Of a stretch of 64,000 nucleotides of DNA, positions 8,498 to 21,636 are shown in pieces. Positions within the stretch are counted from its first letter, which is position 1. Each line of letters opens with the position of its first letter. The translations under genes and the position numbers were made by a program. A model generated the notes under the pieces. It did no database searches. It worked only from the letters and a program-made list of their open reading frames with translations, and had not been told where the DNA came from. Source of the DNA: Lysobacter oculi (GTDB taxonomy: Bacteria; Pseudomonadota; Gammaproteobacteria; Xanthomonadales; Xanthomonadaceae); assembly GCF_003293695.1 (NCBI RefSeq), contig NZ_CP029556.1, positions 258,001 through 322,000 of the forward strand. The letters are read 5' to 3'.

Positions 8498-10098
8498 GGC
8501 GTTTCGCCGCGCTCTACCAGGCGCTCGACCGCAGCACCGGCACGCTGGACAAGCGCGCCGCGCTGGCCGCGTATTTCCGCGATGCGCCGGCGGAAGACGC
8601 GGCGTGGGCGCTGTGGCTGCTGGCCGGCGGCAAGGTGGGCGGTGCCCGCGCGCGGATCGCCGGCAGCCGCGAGCTGCGTGGCTGGATCGCCGAGGCCAGC
8701 GGCACCCCCGACTGGCTGGTGGAGGCGAGTTACGAAGCGGTGGGCGACCTGGCCGAGACGCTCGCGCTGCTGCTCGATGATCCCGCGCAGGCCGGCGACG
8801 ACCGGCCGCTCTCCGAATGGATCACCGGCGTGCTGCTGCCCGTCGCCAATGCCGATGAAGCCGAACGCCGCGCGGTGGTGGTGGGCGCGTGGCGGCGGCT
8901 GCCGTTCGCCGAGCGCCTGGTGTTCAACAAGCTGTTGACCGGCGCGCTGCGCATCGGCGTGTCGCAGGGGCTGGTGCAGCAGGCGCTCGCCGAGGTGTCG
9001 GGCGTGGACATCGCCACCCTGGCGCAACGGATGATCGGCGCGTGGACGCCGTCCGCGGACTTCATGGCGCGGCTGCTGTCGGCCACGCCGCAGCCGGGCG
9101 ACGCGGCGCTGCCGTATCCGTTCTTCCTCGCCTCGCCGCTGGAGCAGGACGCCGAAGCGCTGGGCGACATCGGCGACTGGTGGCTGGAATGGAAGTGGGA
9201 TGGCATCCGCGTCCAGCTGATCCGCCGCGGCGGCGATGTCGCGCTGTGGTCGCGCGGCGAGGAACGCATGGATGGCCGCTTCCCCGAGATCGAGGCCGCG
9301 CTGGCCGGTCTGCCGCAGGATGCGGTGATCGACGGCGAACTGCTCGGCTGGCGCGACGGCGAGGACACGCCGTTGCCGTTCATCGCCCTGCAGACGCGCA
9401 TCCAGCGCCGCAAGCCGGGCGCGAAGCTGCTGGCCGACACGCCGGCGCGCGTGCTGGCCTACGACCTGCTGGAACTGGCCGGCCGGGACCTGCGCGCGCA
9501 GCCCTTGCACGTGCGCCGCGCCCTGCTCGAACAATTGCTCGACGCGCATGCCGACCCGCGCATCCGCCTGTCGCCGGCGGTGGGCGCCGCGACCTGGGCG
9601 GAAGCGGCCGCATTGCGCGAGGACAGCCGCGCCCGTGGCGTGGAGGGCCTGATGCTGAAGCGGCGCGGTTCGCCCTACCAGCACGGCCGCAAACGCGGCG
9701 ACTGGTGGAAGTGGAAGATCGCGCCGCTGACCATCGACGCGGTCCTGATCTACGCGCAGGCGGGCCACGGCCGCCGCAGCACGCTCTATACCGACTATAC
9801 CTTCGCGCTCTGGGACGGCGATGCGCTGGTGCCGGTGGCCAAGGCGTATTCCGGCCTGGACGACAAGGAGATCCTCAAGCTCGACAGCTGGATCCGCGCC
9901 CACACCACCGAACGCTTCGGGCCGGTGCGCGCGGTGACGCCGCATCACGTCTTCGAGCTGGGGTTCGAGGCGGTGAACCGGTCGGCGCGGCACAAATCGG
10001 GCATCGCGGTGCGCTTCCCGCGCATCCTGCGCTGGCGCCACGACAAGCCGATGGCGGAAGCCGACCGCCTCGAAACCCTGCAGGCTCTGGCGCGATGA
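8494..10098 (+). CDS. ATP-dependent DNA ligase (ligase-associated cassette)
   Basis: 534 residues. Nucleotidyltransferase motif I is LEWKWDGIRV, with the AMP-accepting lysine at residue 234 (KxDG). An N-terminal helical domain (residues 1-220) and a C-terminal OB fold flank the catalytic core; motif IV/V regions are seen as EGLMLKRRGSPY and WWKWKIAPL. It seals nicks using ATP and is distinct from the NAD-dependent LigA used in replication. Its start overlaps the exonuclease stop and its stop overlaps the helicase start, both ATGA, so the proteins are likely made together. Confidence 0.95.
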   Translation: MRRFAALYQALDRSTGTLDKRAALAAYFRDAPAEDAAWALWLLAGGKVGGARARIAGSRELRGWIAEASGTPDWLVEASYEAVGDLAETLALLLDDPAQAGDDRPLSEWITGVLLPVANADEAERRAVVVGAWRRLPFAERLVFNKLLTGALRIGVSQGLVQQALAEVSGVDIATLAQRMIGAWTPSADFMARLLSATPQPGDAALPYPFFLASPLEQDAEALGDIGDWWLEWKWDGIRVQLIRRGGDVALWSRGEERMDGRFPEIEAALAGLPQDAVIDGELLGWRDGEDTPLPFIALQTRIQRRKPGAKLLADTPARVLAYDLLELAGRDLRAQPLHVRRALLEQLLDAHADPRIRLSPAVGAATWAEAAALREDSRARGVEGLMLKRRGSPYQHGRKRGDWWKWKIAPLTIDAVLIYAQAGHGRRSTLYTDYTFALWDGDALVPVAKAYSGLDDKEILKLDSWIRAHTTERFGPVRAVTPHHVFELGFEAVNRSARHKSGIAVRFPRILRWRHDKPMAEADRLETLQALAR

Positions 10099-12575
10099 AA
10101 GCCACCGCCACGTCCCGGCCGCGCGCGCGTGCCCATCTCGATGCACCGCTGCGGGCCTGGTTCGATGCGCAGGGCTGGTCGCCCGCGCCGTTCCAGCGCG
10201 AGGCGTGGACGCGCTATCTCGCCGGCGAATCGGGCCTGCTGGTCACGCCCACCGGCAGCGGCAAGACGCTGGCGGCCTTCGGCGGCCCGCTGTTGCAGGC
10301 GCTGCGCGAACCGCCCACGCCGGCGCCGCGCCGTGGCCAACCCAGGCCGCCGCGGCTGCGCGTGCTGTGGATCACGCCCTTGCGTGCGCTGGCGGCGGAC
10401 ACCACCCGCGCGCTGCGGGTGCCGATCGAGGCGTTGGGCCTGGACTGGACGGTGGCGATGCGCACCGGCGACGCCAGCAGCCGCGACAGGCGCCTGGCGC
10501 GGCAGGGACAGGCCGAAGTGCTGGTCATCACCCCCGAATCGCTCGCGCTGCAGCTGTCATATCGCGACAGCGCGCCGCAGTTCGCCGGGCTGCGTGCGGT
10601 GATCGTGGACGAATGGCACGAACTGCTCGGCAACAAGCGCGGCGTGCTGCTGCAACTGTGCCTGGCGCGGTTGCGCGCGCTGGCGCCCGGGGCGCGCACC
10701 TGGGGGTTGTCGGCCACGCTCGGCAACCTGGAGCAGGCGCGCGACGTGCTGCTGCCGCATCGGCCCGCCGCCGCCATCGTCAGCGCCGCCAAGCTGCGCA
10801 GCCTGACCCTCGAAACCCTGCTGCCGGAGCGCCCGGAACGCTTCCCGTGGGTGGGGCATCTGGGGCTGTCGCAGTTGCAGGCGGTGTCGGAGCGCGTGCA
10901 GTCGGCGCGTTCCACGCTGCTCTTCGCCAACACCCGTTCGCAGGCCGAGCTGTGGCACAAGGCGCTCTCCGCGATCTGGCTGGACGCGCCGGAAACGCTG
11001 GCGCTGCACCATGGGTCGCTGGACCCGAAACTGCGCGCCGCCGCCGAGCAGGGGTTGCGCGATGGCAGCGTGCGTTGCGTGGTCGCCACCTCCAGCCTGG
11101 ACCTGGGCGTGGATTTCCCGGCGGTGGACCAGGTCATCCAGATCGGCAGCCCGAAGGGGATGGCGCGCCTGTTGCAGCGCGCCGGGCGTGCCCGCCACCG
11201 GCCGGGCGAGGCCGGCCACATCCTCTGCGTGCCGACGCATTCGCTGGAGTTGATGGAATACGCGGCGGCCCGGCGCGCGCTGGCCCATGGGCGGATCGAG
11301 GCGCGACCGCCACCGCGCCTCTCGCTGGACGTGCTCGCCCAGCATTGCCTGACGCTGGCGGTGGGCGGCGGCTTCGATGCCCCGTCCCTGCTGGCGGAGG
11401 TGCGCGGCACGCATGCCTTCGCCGATCTGTCCGACGCGCAATGGCAGGCCGTCCTCGACTTCATCGTGCAGGGCGGCGCGGCCCTGCAGCACTACCCGGA
11501 ATACCGCCGCGTGCAGCGCGACCGCGACCGGCTGTGGGTGGACGACCGCCGCGTGGCGCTGCGACATCGCCTGTCGATCGGCACCATCACCAGCGACGGG
11601 CATATCGCCATCAAGTACCTGAAAGGCGGCGGGCTGGGCGCGGTGGAAGAGAGCTTCATCGGCCGGCTGCGACCGGGCGACCGCTTCCAGTTCGCCGGCA
11701 GGACGCTCGAGCTGGTGCGGCTGGAAGGCATGACCGCCTACGTCCGGCAGTCCAAGCGCGGCGATGGCCGCGTGCCGCGCTGGCAGGGCGGGCGCATGCC
11801 GCTCTCCTCCGAACTGGGGCAGGAGGTGGAAGCCGCCTTCGCCGCGCCGCCCGATGTCCCGGAGATGCGCGCGTTGGCGCCGCTGCTGGCCAAGCAGGCC
11901 ATGCTCTCGCGGTTGCCGAGGCCGGACCTGCTGCTGGCCGAGCGCCACCGCACGCGCGATGGCTGGCATCTCTTTTTGTTCCCGTTCGCCGGACGCGCGG
12001 TGCACGAAGGGCTGGCGGCGCTGCTCGCGCTGCGGCTGGCCCGCCGCGATCCCAACAGCTACGCCTTCGCGGTGAACGACTACGGGCTGGCGCTGTCCGC
12101 CACCCAAGCGATCACGCTGGATGCCGGAACGCTCGCCGAGGCGCTGTCGGAGACGCATCTGGTCGAGGACCTGATGGAGAGCCTCAACATGGCCGAACTG
12201 GCGCGGCGCCAGTTCCGCGACATCGCGCGCATCTCGGGGCTGCTGCCGCCCTCGCTGCCGGGCCGCGCACCCCGCAGCCTGCGCCAGCTGCAGGCGTCGA
12301 GTGGGCTGCTCTACGACGTGCTGCGCACGCATGACCCCGGCCACATGCTGCTGGGCCAGGCCGAGCGCGAGGTGCTGGAAGCGCAGCTCGACGTGCGCGC
12401 GCTGGCGGACACGCTGGCGCGCTGTCGGGCGCGCGAGCTGGTGCTGGTTTCGCCGCCCAGCCTGACGCCGCTCGGTTTCCCGCTGTGGGCGGAATCGGTG
12501 CGCGGCCACCTGAGCACGGAGGACTGGCGCAGCCGCGTCCAACGCGCGGCGTTGCAGCTGGAAGCACGCGCATGA
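10095..12575 (+). CDS. Ligase-associated DEXH-box DNA helicase (short Lhr-like)
   Basis: 826 residues. Superfamily 2 motifs: Walker A TPTGSGKT (51-58), DEWH box (VDEWHELLGNKRG), motif III SATLGN, and motifs V/VI in SSLDLGVDFP and QRAGRARHRPG. The length and neighbours fit the ligase-associated subfamily (TIGR04121) rather than the roughly 1500-residue Lhr encoded nearby on the other strand. Probably unwinds or remodels DNA ends for the adjacent nuclease and ligase. It overlaps both neighbouring genes by ATGA. Confidence 0.94.
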   Translation: MKATATSRPRARAHLDAPLRAWFDAQGWSPAPFQREAWTRYLAGESGLLVTPTGSGKTLAAFGGPLLQALREPPTPAPRRGQPRPPRLRVLWITPLRALAADTTRALRVPIEALGLDWTVAMRTGDASSRDRRLARQGQAEVLVITPESLALQLSYRDSAPQFAGLRAVIVDEWHELLGNKRGVLLQLCLARLRALAPGARTWGLSATLGNLEQARDVLLPHRPAAAIVSAAKLRSLTLETLLPERPERFPWVGHLGLSQLQAVSERVQSARSTLLFANTRSQAELWHKALSAIWLDAPETLALHHGSLDPKLRAAAEQGLRDGSVRCVVATSSLDLGVDFPAVDQVIQIGSPKGMARLLQRAGRARHRPGEAGHILCVPTHSLELMEYAAARRALAHGRIEARPPPRLSLDVLAQHCLTLAVGGGFDAPSLLAEVRGTHAFADLSDAQWQAVLDFIVQGGAALQHYPEYRRVQRDRDRLWVDDRRVALRHRLSIGTITSDGHIAIKYLKGGGLGAVEESFIGRLRPGDRFQFAGRTLELVRLEGMTAYVRQSKRGDGRVPRWQGGRMPLSSELGQEVEAAFAAPPDVPEMRALAPLLAKQAMLSRLPRPDLLLAERHRTRDGWHLFLFPFAGRAVHEGLAALLALRLARRDPNSYAFAVNDYGLALSATQAITLDAGTLAEALSETHLVEDLMESLNMAELARRQFRDIARISGLLPPSLPGRAPRSLRQLQASSGLLYDVLRTHDPGHMLLGQAEREVLEAQLDVRALADTLARCRARELVLVSPPSLTPLGFPLWAESVRGHLSTEDWRSRVQRAALQLEARA

Positions 12576-13130
12576 GCGAAGCGCTCGACATCCACTACGG
12601 CGGCGAACACCTGCAGCTGTGGCCGCAACGCGCGCTGTACTGGCCGGCGCGGCGGCGGCTGATGATCGCCGACCTGCACCTGGGCAAGGGCGAGGTGTTC
12701 CGCAGCGCCGGCATCGCCGTGCCCACCGGCGGCACCGGCCAGGACCTGCAACGCCTGTCGGAGGTGCTGGCCGCCACCGGCGCGCGGTCGCTGTGGGTGC
12801 TCGGCGACTTTCTCCACGCCGCGCGCAGCGCCCGTGCGGATGCGGCCTGGCAGGCGTTCCGGCAGGCCCATGCCGGTGTCGGGATGGCCGTGGTGCTGGG
12901 CAACCACGACCGCGCCTTCCACGCACCGGATGCGGGCGTGGAGGTGCGGGCGGATGGCGTCGGCGACGGGCCGTTCGTGTTCCGCCATGCCCCGGCCGAT
13001 GGGGAGGATGCCGGCCAGCGGGTGGTCTGCGGGCACCTGCATCCGGTCGTCCGCCTGCCGGGTTTCGCGCGGCGGCAGCCGGTGTTCATGCTGCGCCGGT
13101 CGCTGTGCGTGCTGCCGGCGTTCTCGGCGT

Positions 13131-17555
<4,425 letters not shown>

Positions 17556-17682
17556 GCCGGAATTATCCGGTCCTGCCGCCGGGCGGGTCTGAACGGGCGG
17601 GGTGAAATCGAGGCGGATCTGCGCGGCCATCGTACGAGGCTGGACTGCGGGTGTCTCACCGGATGCGACGCGTCCGTAAGCT

Positions 17683-18522
17683 ATGCGGATGCCGATCCTG
17701 CCCGTCACCGTCCATCACGTGCTGCGCGCCGCCGCCGCGCGCATCGACCGCATCGATGCGGAACTGCTGCTGCTGCACGTGCTGGGCCAGCCGCGCAGCT
17801 GGCTGTTCGGGCATGACACCGATGCGCTGGCGCCTGCCCAGCTGGCCGCGTTCAACGCCTTGGTCGAGCGCCGCGAGACCGGCGAACCGGTCGCCTACCT
17901 GACCGGACGACGCGGCTTCTGGACGCTCGATCTCGCGGTCACGCCGGCCACGCTGATTCCGCGCGCGGACACCGAACTGCTGGTGGAACTGGTGTTGGCG
18001 CGCCTCCCGGTTGATGCGGAGGCACGCATCGCCGACCTCGGTACCGGCAGTGGCGCCATCGCGCTGGCGCTGGCGAAGGAGCGGACGCGCGCGCAGGTCA
18101 TCGCCACCGATGCCAGCGAGGCCGCGCTCGCCGTGGCCCGCGCGAACGCAGAGGGAAATGACATCGCCCACATCGAGTTCCGCCACGGCAGCTGGTTCGC
18201 GCCACTGGCCGGTGAGTGCTTCGATGTGATCGCCAGCAATCCGCCCTACATCGAAGCGGATGATCCGCATCTGGGCGAAGGCGACCTGCGCTTCGAGCCG
18301 ATCACCGCGCTGGCTTCCGGCGGCGATGGGCTGGACGACCTGCGGGTGATCATCGGCGAAGCGACATCCCACATGATCGAACACGGCTGGCTGCTGGTGG
18401 AACACGGCTGGAACCAGGGCGCGGCGGTGCGTGCGTTGTTCGTGGAGGCAGGCTTCGTGGAGGTGGCCACCGCGCGTGATCTGGAAGACCGCGACCGGGT
18501 GACGCTGGGCCGGCGCGGCTGA
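17683..18522 (+). CDS. prmC: Peptide chain release factor N5-glutamine methyltransferase PrmC (HemK)
   Basis: 279 residues. Methylates the glutamine of the GGQ motif in release factors. The SAM-binding motif is ADLGTGSG (117-124), and the substrate-amide motif NPPY is residues 186-189. IPRADTELL before the catalytic domain is characteristic of PrmC. A second ATG two codons downstream is equally possible. In many gammaproteobacteria prmC follows prfA; here prfA lies 26 kb away beside hemA, so the gene has been uncoupled from its substrate gene. Confidence 0.93.
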   Translation: MRMPILPVTVHHVLRAAAARIDRIDAELLLLHVLGQPRSWLFGHDTDALAPAQLAAFNALVERRETGEPVAYLTGRRGFWTLDLAVTPATLIPRADTELLVELVLARLPVDAEARIADLGTGSGAIALALAKERTRAQVIATDASEAALAVARANAEGNDIAHIEFRHGSWFAPLAGECFDVIASNPPYIEADDPHLGEGDLRFEPITALASGGDGLDDLRVIIGEATSHMIEHGWLLVEHGWNQGAAVRALFVEAGFVEVATARDLEDRDRVTLGRRG

Positions 18523-18566
18523 GCCAGCGACTACAATCGGCGCTCCCCTTACGCACGGAGCACGCC

Positions 18567-19511
18567 ATGCGCACGCTGTACCCGCCGACCGAGCCGCACG
18601 CGAGCGGCATGCTCGCCGTCGACGACCGCCATTCGCTGTACTGGGAAGAATGCGGCAACCCCGCGGGCAAGCCGGTGGTGATGCTGCATGGCGGGCCGGG
18701 CGGCGGCTGCAGCGACGCGATGCGCCGTTTCCATGATCCGTCGAAATACCGCATCGTCCTGTTCGACCAGCGTGGCGCCGGGCGCAGCACGCCGCATGCC
18801 GATCTCGTCGACAACACGACGTGGGACCTGGTGGCCGACATCGAGAAGATCCGCGAAATGCTCGGCATCGAGCGCTGGCAGGTGTTCGGCGGCAGCTGGG
18901 GCTCCACGCTGGCACTGGCCTATGCCGAAACGCATCCCGAGCGCGTCACCGAGCTGGTGCTGCGCGGCATCTTCATGCTGCGGCGCTGGGAGCTGGAATG
19001 GTTCTACCAGGAAGGCGCGTCGCGGGTGTTCCCGGACCAGTTCGACCCCTATCGCGATTACATCCCGGAAGCCGAGCGCGGCGACCTGATGGCCGCGTAC
19101 CACAAGCGCCTGACCAGCGACGACGAGGCGGTGCGGCTGGAAGCGGCGCGCCGCTGGAGCATCTGGGAAGGCGGCACCAGCTACCTGCGCGTGCCGGCCG
19201 ATTACGCCGACAGCCACGGGGATCCGCATTTCGCGCTGGCGTTCGCGCGGATCGAGAACCACTACTTCGTCAACAAAGGCTTCTTCGACGCCGACGACCA
19301 GCTGCTGCGCGACGTGCACCGCATTGCCGACATCCCGGGCGTGATCGTGCACGGCCGCTACGACGTGGTCTGCCCCGTCGCCAACGCCTGGGACCTGCAC
19401 AAGGCTTGGCCAAAGGCCGAATTGATGATTTCGCCCACCGCCGGCCATTCCGCGTTCGAGGAAGAGAACATCGACGCGCTGGTGCGCGCCACCGACAAAT
19501 TCGCAGGCTGA
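18567..19511 (+). CDS. pip: Proline iminopeptidase
   Basis: 314 residues, the normal length of the S33 family. Removes N-terminal proline from peptides; cytoplasmic. Alpha/beta-hydrolase features: oxyanion motif HGGPGGG (41-47), DQRGAGRS, nucleophile elbow GGSWGS with Ser110, and a late acid/His pair (RYDVVCP, AGHSAFE). A good ribosome-binding sequence (ACGGAG) lies 8 bases before the ATG. Separated by 9 bases from the following PhnA-like gene, so the two may be cotranscribed. Confidence 0.95.
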   Translation: MRTLYPPTEPHASGMLAVDDRHSLYWEECGNPAGKPVVMLHGGPGGGCSDAMRRFHDPSKYRIVLFDQRGAGRSTPHADLVDNTTWDLVADIEKIREMLGIERWQVFGGSWGSTLALAYAETHPERVTELVLRGIFMLRRWELEWFYQEGASRVFPDQFDPYRDYIPEAERGDLMAAYHKRLTSDDEAVRLEAARRWSIWEGGTSYLRVPADYADSHGDPHFALAFARIENHYFVNKGFFDADDQLLRDVHRIADIPGVIVHGRYDVVCPVANAWDLHKAWPKAELMISPTAGHSAFEEENIDALVRATDKFAG

Positions 19512-19520
19512 GGTAGAAAG

Positions 19521-19757
19521 ATGAGCGACGACAACGACGACGAGATCATCGTCAAGGACAGCAACGGAACGCGCCTGGCCGACGGCGACAGCGTCACCCT
19601 GATCAAGGACCTGAAGGTGAAAGGCACTTCGGTCACCCTCAAGCGCGGACAGATGTGCAGGAACATCCGCCTGACCGACGACGAAGAGCTGATCGAATGC
19701 AACGTCGACAAGGTCAAGGGCTTGGTGCTGCGCACGGAGTTTTTGAAGAAGGCTTGA
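19521..19757 (+). CDS. Short PhnA-domain protein without the zinc ribbon
   Basis: 78 residues. The sequence from IIVKDSNGTRLADGD onward matches the C-terminal half of PhnA/YjdM, including VTLIKDLKVKG and the NIRL segment. The roughly 35-residue N-terminal four-cysteine zinc ribbon of full-length PhnA is absent; only the single Cys of the core (MCRNIRL) and one more (IECNV) remain. RBS GAGGTAGAAAG precedes the ATG. Despite the historic name, PhnA is not needed for phosphonate use, and its function is unknown. A strong hairpin follows the gene. Confidence 0.85.
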   Translation: MSDDNDDEIIVKDSNGTRLADGDSVTLIKDLKVKGTSVTLKRGQMCRNIRLTDDEELIECNVDKVKGLVLRTEFLKKA

Positions 19758-19777
19758 GGTTGGGCGTGGTGTCGACT

Positions 19778-19803
19778 AGATGGCCGCCTTCGGGCGGCCA
19801 TCT
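19778..19803 (+). terminator. Terminator hairpin after the PhnA-like gene
   Basis: Perfect 11-bp stem AGATGGCCGCC / GGCGGCCATCT closed by a TTCG tetraloop and followed by GCGTTTG. The strong stem 20 bases past the stop suggests termination of the pip-PhnA transcript. The T tract is short. Confidence 0.65.
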
Positions 19804-19831
19804 GCGTTTGGGTGCCGGACGTGGCGAATTT

Positions 19832-19851
19832 CAGTGCGTCCCGACGCACTG
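19832..19851. repeat. Perfect inverted repeat upstream of the immunity-like gene
   Basis: CAGTGCGTC-CC-GACGCACTG, a 9-bp stem with a 2-base centre, lies 85 bases before the lipoprotein gene and is followed by a second small palindrome (GCGC-TGAT-GCGC) and a TTTT run. It could be a terminator reading from the left or an operator for the effector/immunity pair; the sequence alone does not decide. Confidence 0.45.
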
Positions 19852-19936
19852 ATGCGCTGATGCGCGGGGTTTTCCGATAGACGGCGCCTGGCAGTTTCGA
19901 CTCTGCTTCATGCCTACCTGACATGGAGCATCTGTT

Positions 19937-20449
19937 ATGGACGCATGGTCGAAAAGCACTTTCCTGGCACTGGTCTTGGCGGGCGCGGCGGGATGCGTGT
20001 CGGCGCCTTCGCAAGAGCAGGCGGTGTTGCCCACAGGGGCGGATGCGGTTGGCAACGATCAATCACAGGCTTGGGCGTTTTCGGAAGTGGGGGGCGACTG
20101 TCCCGCCGCGTATGAGTTCGCCGAAAGCGCAAGCGGGAACGTGGTCGCGAGTGACTACTGCAGTGGCTTCGACAGCTTTTACGTGGGCATCGCCGGCCGT
20201 GTCGTGAGTTTCGATGCGCTCGATTCCGTCGAGGTCTATGGGCCTGAGGAGGGCTGGAATCGCCGCTATGCAGGTGCATCGGGTGAATTGGCGGAACTGC
20301 GGATCGGAAAGGTGATCCGCAAGGAGTACGACCCGCAGAGCACGGATGAGGGCTGCACCCGGCGTTTCTTCGCGGCAAAGCTGCTCATCACTCCAACTGA
20401 TGGTGTGCCGCGCGAGGTGGATGGCGTGCTAGATGGGGGATGCCCATGA
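19937..20449 (+). CDS. Lipoprotein, candidate immunity protein (X-Tfi-like) for the adjacent type IV secretion effector
   Basis: 170 residues, no family recognised. A lipoprotein signal (WSKSTFLALVLAGAAGC, lipidated Cys20) predicts membrane anchoring facing the periplasm. The mature part is small and Cys-containing (about 5 Cys, possible disulfides) with many acidic residues. In the xanthomonad type IV secretion (X-T4SS) system, genes for periplasmic lipoprotein immunity proteins sit directly beside their effector genes; here the stop overlaps the effector ATG (ATGA). Immunity function is therefore inferred from context, not from sequence similarity. Sampled 60-base lines of the gene are 60-63% G+C, lower than nearby housekeeping genes, which suggests acquisition with the effector. 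Confidence 0.75.
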   Translation: MDAWSKSTFLALVLAGAAGCVSAPSQEQAVLPTGADAVGNDQSQAWAFSEVGGDCPAAYEFAESASGNVVASDYCSGFDSFYVGIAGRVVSFDALDSVEVYGPEEGWNRRYAGASGELAELRIGKVIRKEYDPQSTDEGCTRRFFAAKLLITPTDGVPREVDGVLDGGCP

Positions 20450-21618
20450 GTCGCGAGGTGGATGCCACGCCCTATGCCGAATTGCTGGAAGCGAAAGGCG
20501 GGGCTGACGCGAAAGCGGCACTGGCGCGGGGCGAGCGTGTGATCCTCGGATTTCGGGTCGAAAACAGCACGTACGCTGCATTGGACAACCCCGCGACACG
20601 ACGGGATGAGTCGCGCGACGGCACAGGTATCTACAACGATCGCATGGTCGTCCTCTGGAAGGAGAAACGCGGCGGGGTGCGTGCCCGTGTTTTCGATCGG
20701 GCCAATACCGAACCCACTGCGCAATACGATGCGCATGCAGCCGGGCGGATTCCAAGGAGCCGGAGATCGCAAGGCGTGGATGTAAACGGTGACCGCATCA
20801 AGGACGCGGGGCGCCTGAGCGATGGCGTCATCGAAATGGGAATGGACATCTACCAGGGAGCGCCTGCGCTGAGGCCCACGGTCGCGGCGGTTGCTGGAGG
20901 TCGTGGAAGAATCCAGCGCGACACCAACGGAGACGGCCGGTTTTCAGAGGGCGATCCGCTGAGGCTCGCCGATCTGGATCGCTCTTTCCTCATCCACCGG
21001 GGTTCACGCGGCAATACCGATTCAGCCGGATGCCAGACGATCCATCGCGATGATTACCCGGAATTCCTGCGCACCGTGGGTGGGATGGCTGGCCAGAAGC
21101 GCTGGCAATACGTGCTGGTGACCGTTGAGCCTGACGTTCTTCGCGACTTCGACAGAACGCCTGAAAGATCCAGGATGGATGCGAACAAGGATCGTGTCGG
21201 TCTGCAGGAACCCGCCCATCCCGACCACGCCCTTTACAGCAGCATCCTCGGCAAGGTGCATGCGGAAGACGGGCGGCGCGGACGCGTGCCGGATGCCTGC
21301 AGCGACAACCTCGCCGGTTCGCTCACCGTCGCGTGCAGAAAGAATGGTGTCGAACGGGCAGAGGGCTTCTTCTTCAACGAAGCCGGTACGCGCGCTTTCG
21401 TTGTCGATGCGGCCGCAGGCACATCCACGCGCAACTGGGCGTCGGTCGATGTGGCGCAGGCGGTGGGCCAGCCATTGCACCGGAGTGAAGCCATGCTGGC
21501 CGCACTGCAAATGGACCAGCCTCAAGCGATTGTCCATCGACACAACCAGGTAGACCCGGCACCCCAGTTACAGGTGTCCGGGCAGGCATCGGTCCCGGCC
21601 CTCGCGGCCACGCGCTGA
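20446..21618 (+). CDS. Type IV secretion effector with C-terminal XVIPCD (X-Tfe), likely peptidoglycan-targeting
   Basis: 390 residues, no signal peptide. Residues about 257-356 match the Xanthomonadales VirD4-interacting conserved domain: DHALYSSILGKVH, then DNLAGSLTVACRKNG, then FFFNEAGTRAFVVD and ASVDVAQAVGQPL, ending in a Gln-rich tail. This domain addresses effectors to the antibacterial type IV secretion system. The N-terminal part has an EF-hand-like loop (159-170, DTNGDGRFSEGD) and the signature IHRG...NTDSAGCQ with His184, Ser193 and Cys196, reminiscent of the His/Cys signature of YkuD-type L,D-transpeptidases and related folds; the enzymatic call is inference. The ATG at 20446 was preferred over 20440 because it gives a proper spacing to GGGGG and the ATGA overlap. 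The secretion machine itself is not in the window. Confidence 0.85.
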   Translation: MSREVDATPYAELLEAKGGADAKAALARGERVILGFRVENSTYAALDNPATRRDESRDGTGIYNDRMVVLWKEKRGGVRARVFDRANTEPTAQYDAHAAGRIPRSRRSQGVDVNGDRIKDAGRLSDGVIEMGMDIYQGAPALRPTVAAVAGGRGRIQRDTNGDGRFSEGDPLRLADLDRSFLIHRGSRGNTDSAGCQTIHRDDYPEFLRTVGGMAGQKRWQYVLVTVEPDVLRDFDRTPERSRMDANKDRVGLQEPAHPDHALYSSILGKVHAEDGRRGRVPDACSDNLAGSLTVACRKNGVERAEGFFFNEAGTRAFVVDAAAGTSTRNWASVDVAQAVGQPLHRSEAMLAALQMDQPQAIVHRHNQVDPAPQLQVSGQASVPALAATR

Positions 21619-21636
21619 ACCTGCACAACGCAGGAT

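Noticed and set aside
8889-10094. Extended N terminus of the ligase-associated helicase within the ligase gene
   Set aside because: The frame is open only because of base composition; domain similarity starts after the ATG at 10095, which is ATGA-coupled to the ligase stop.
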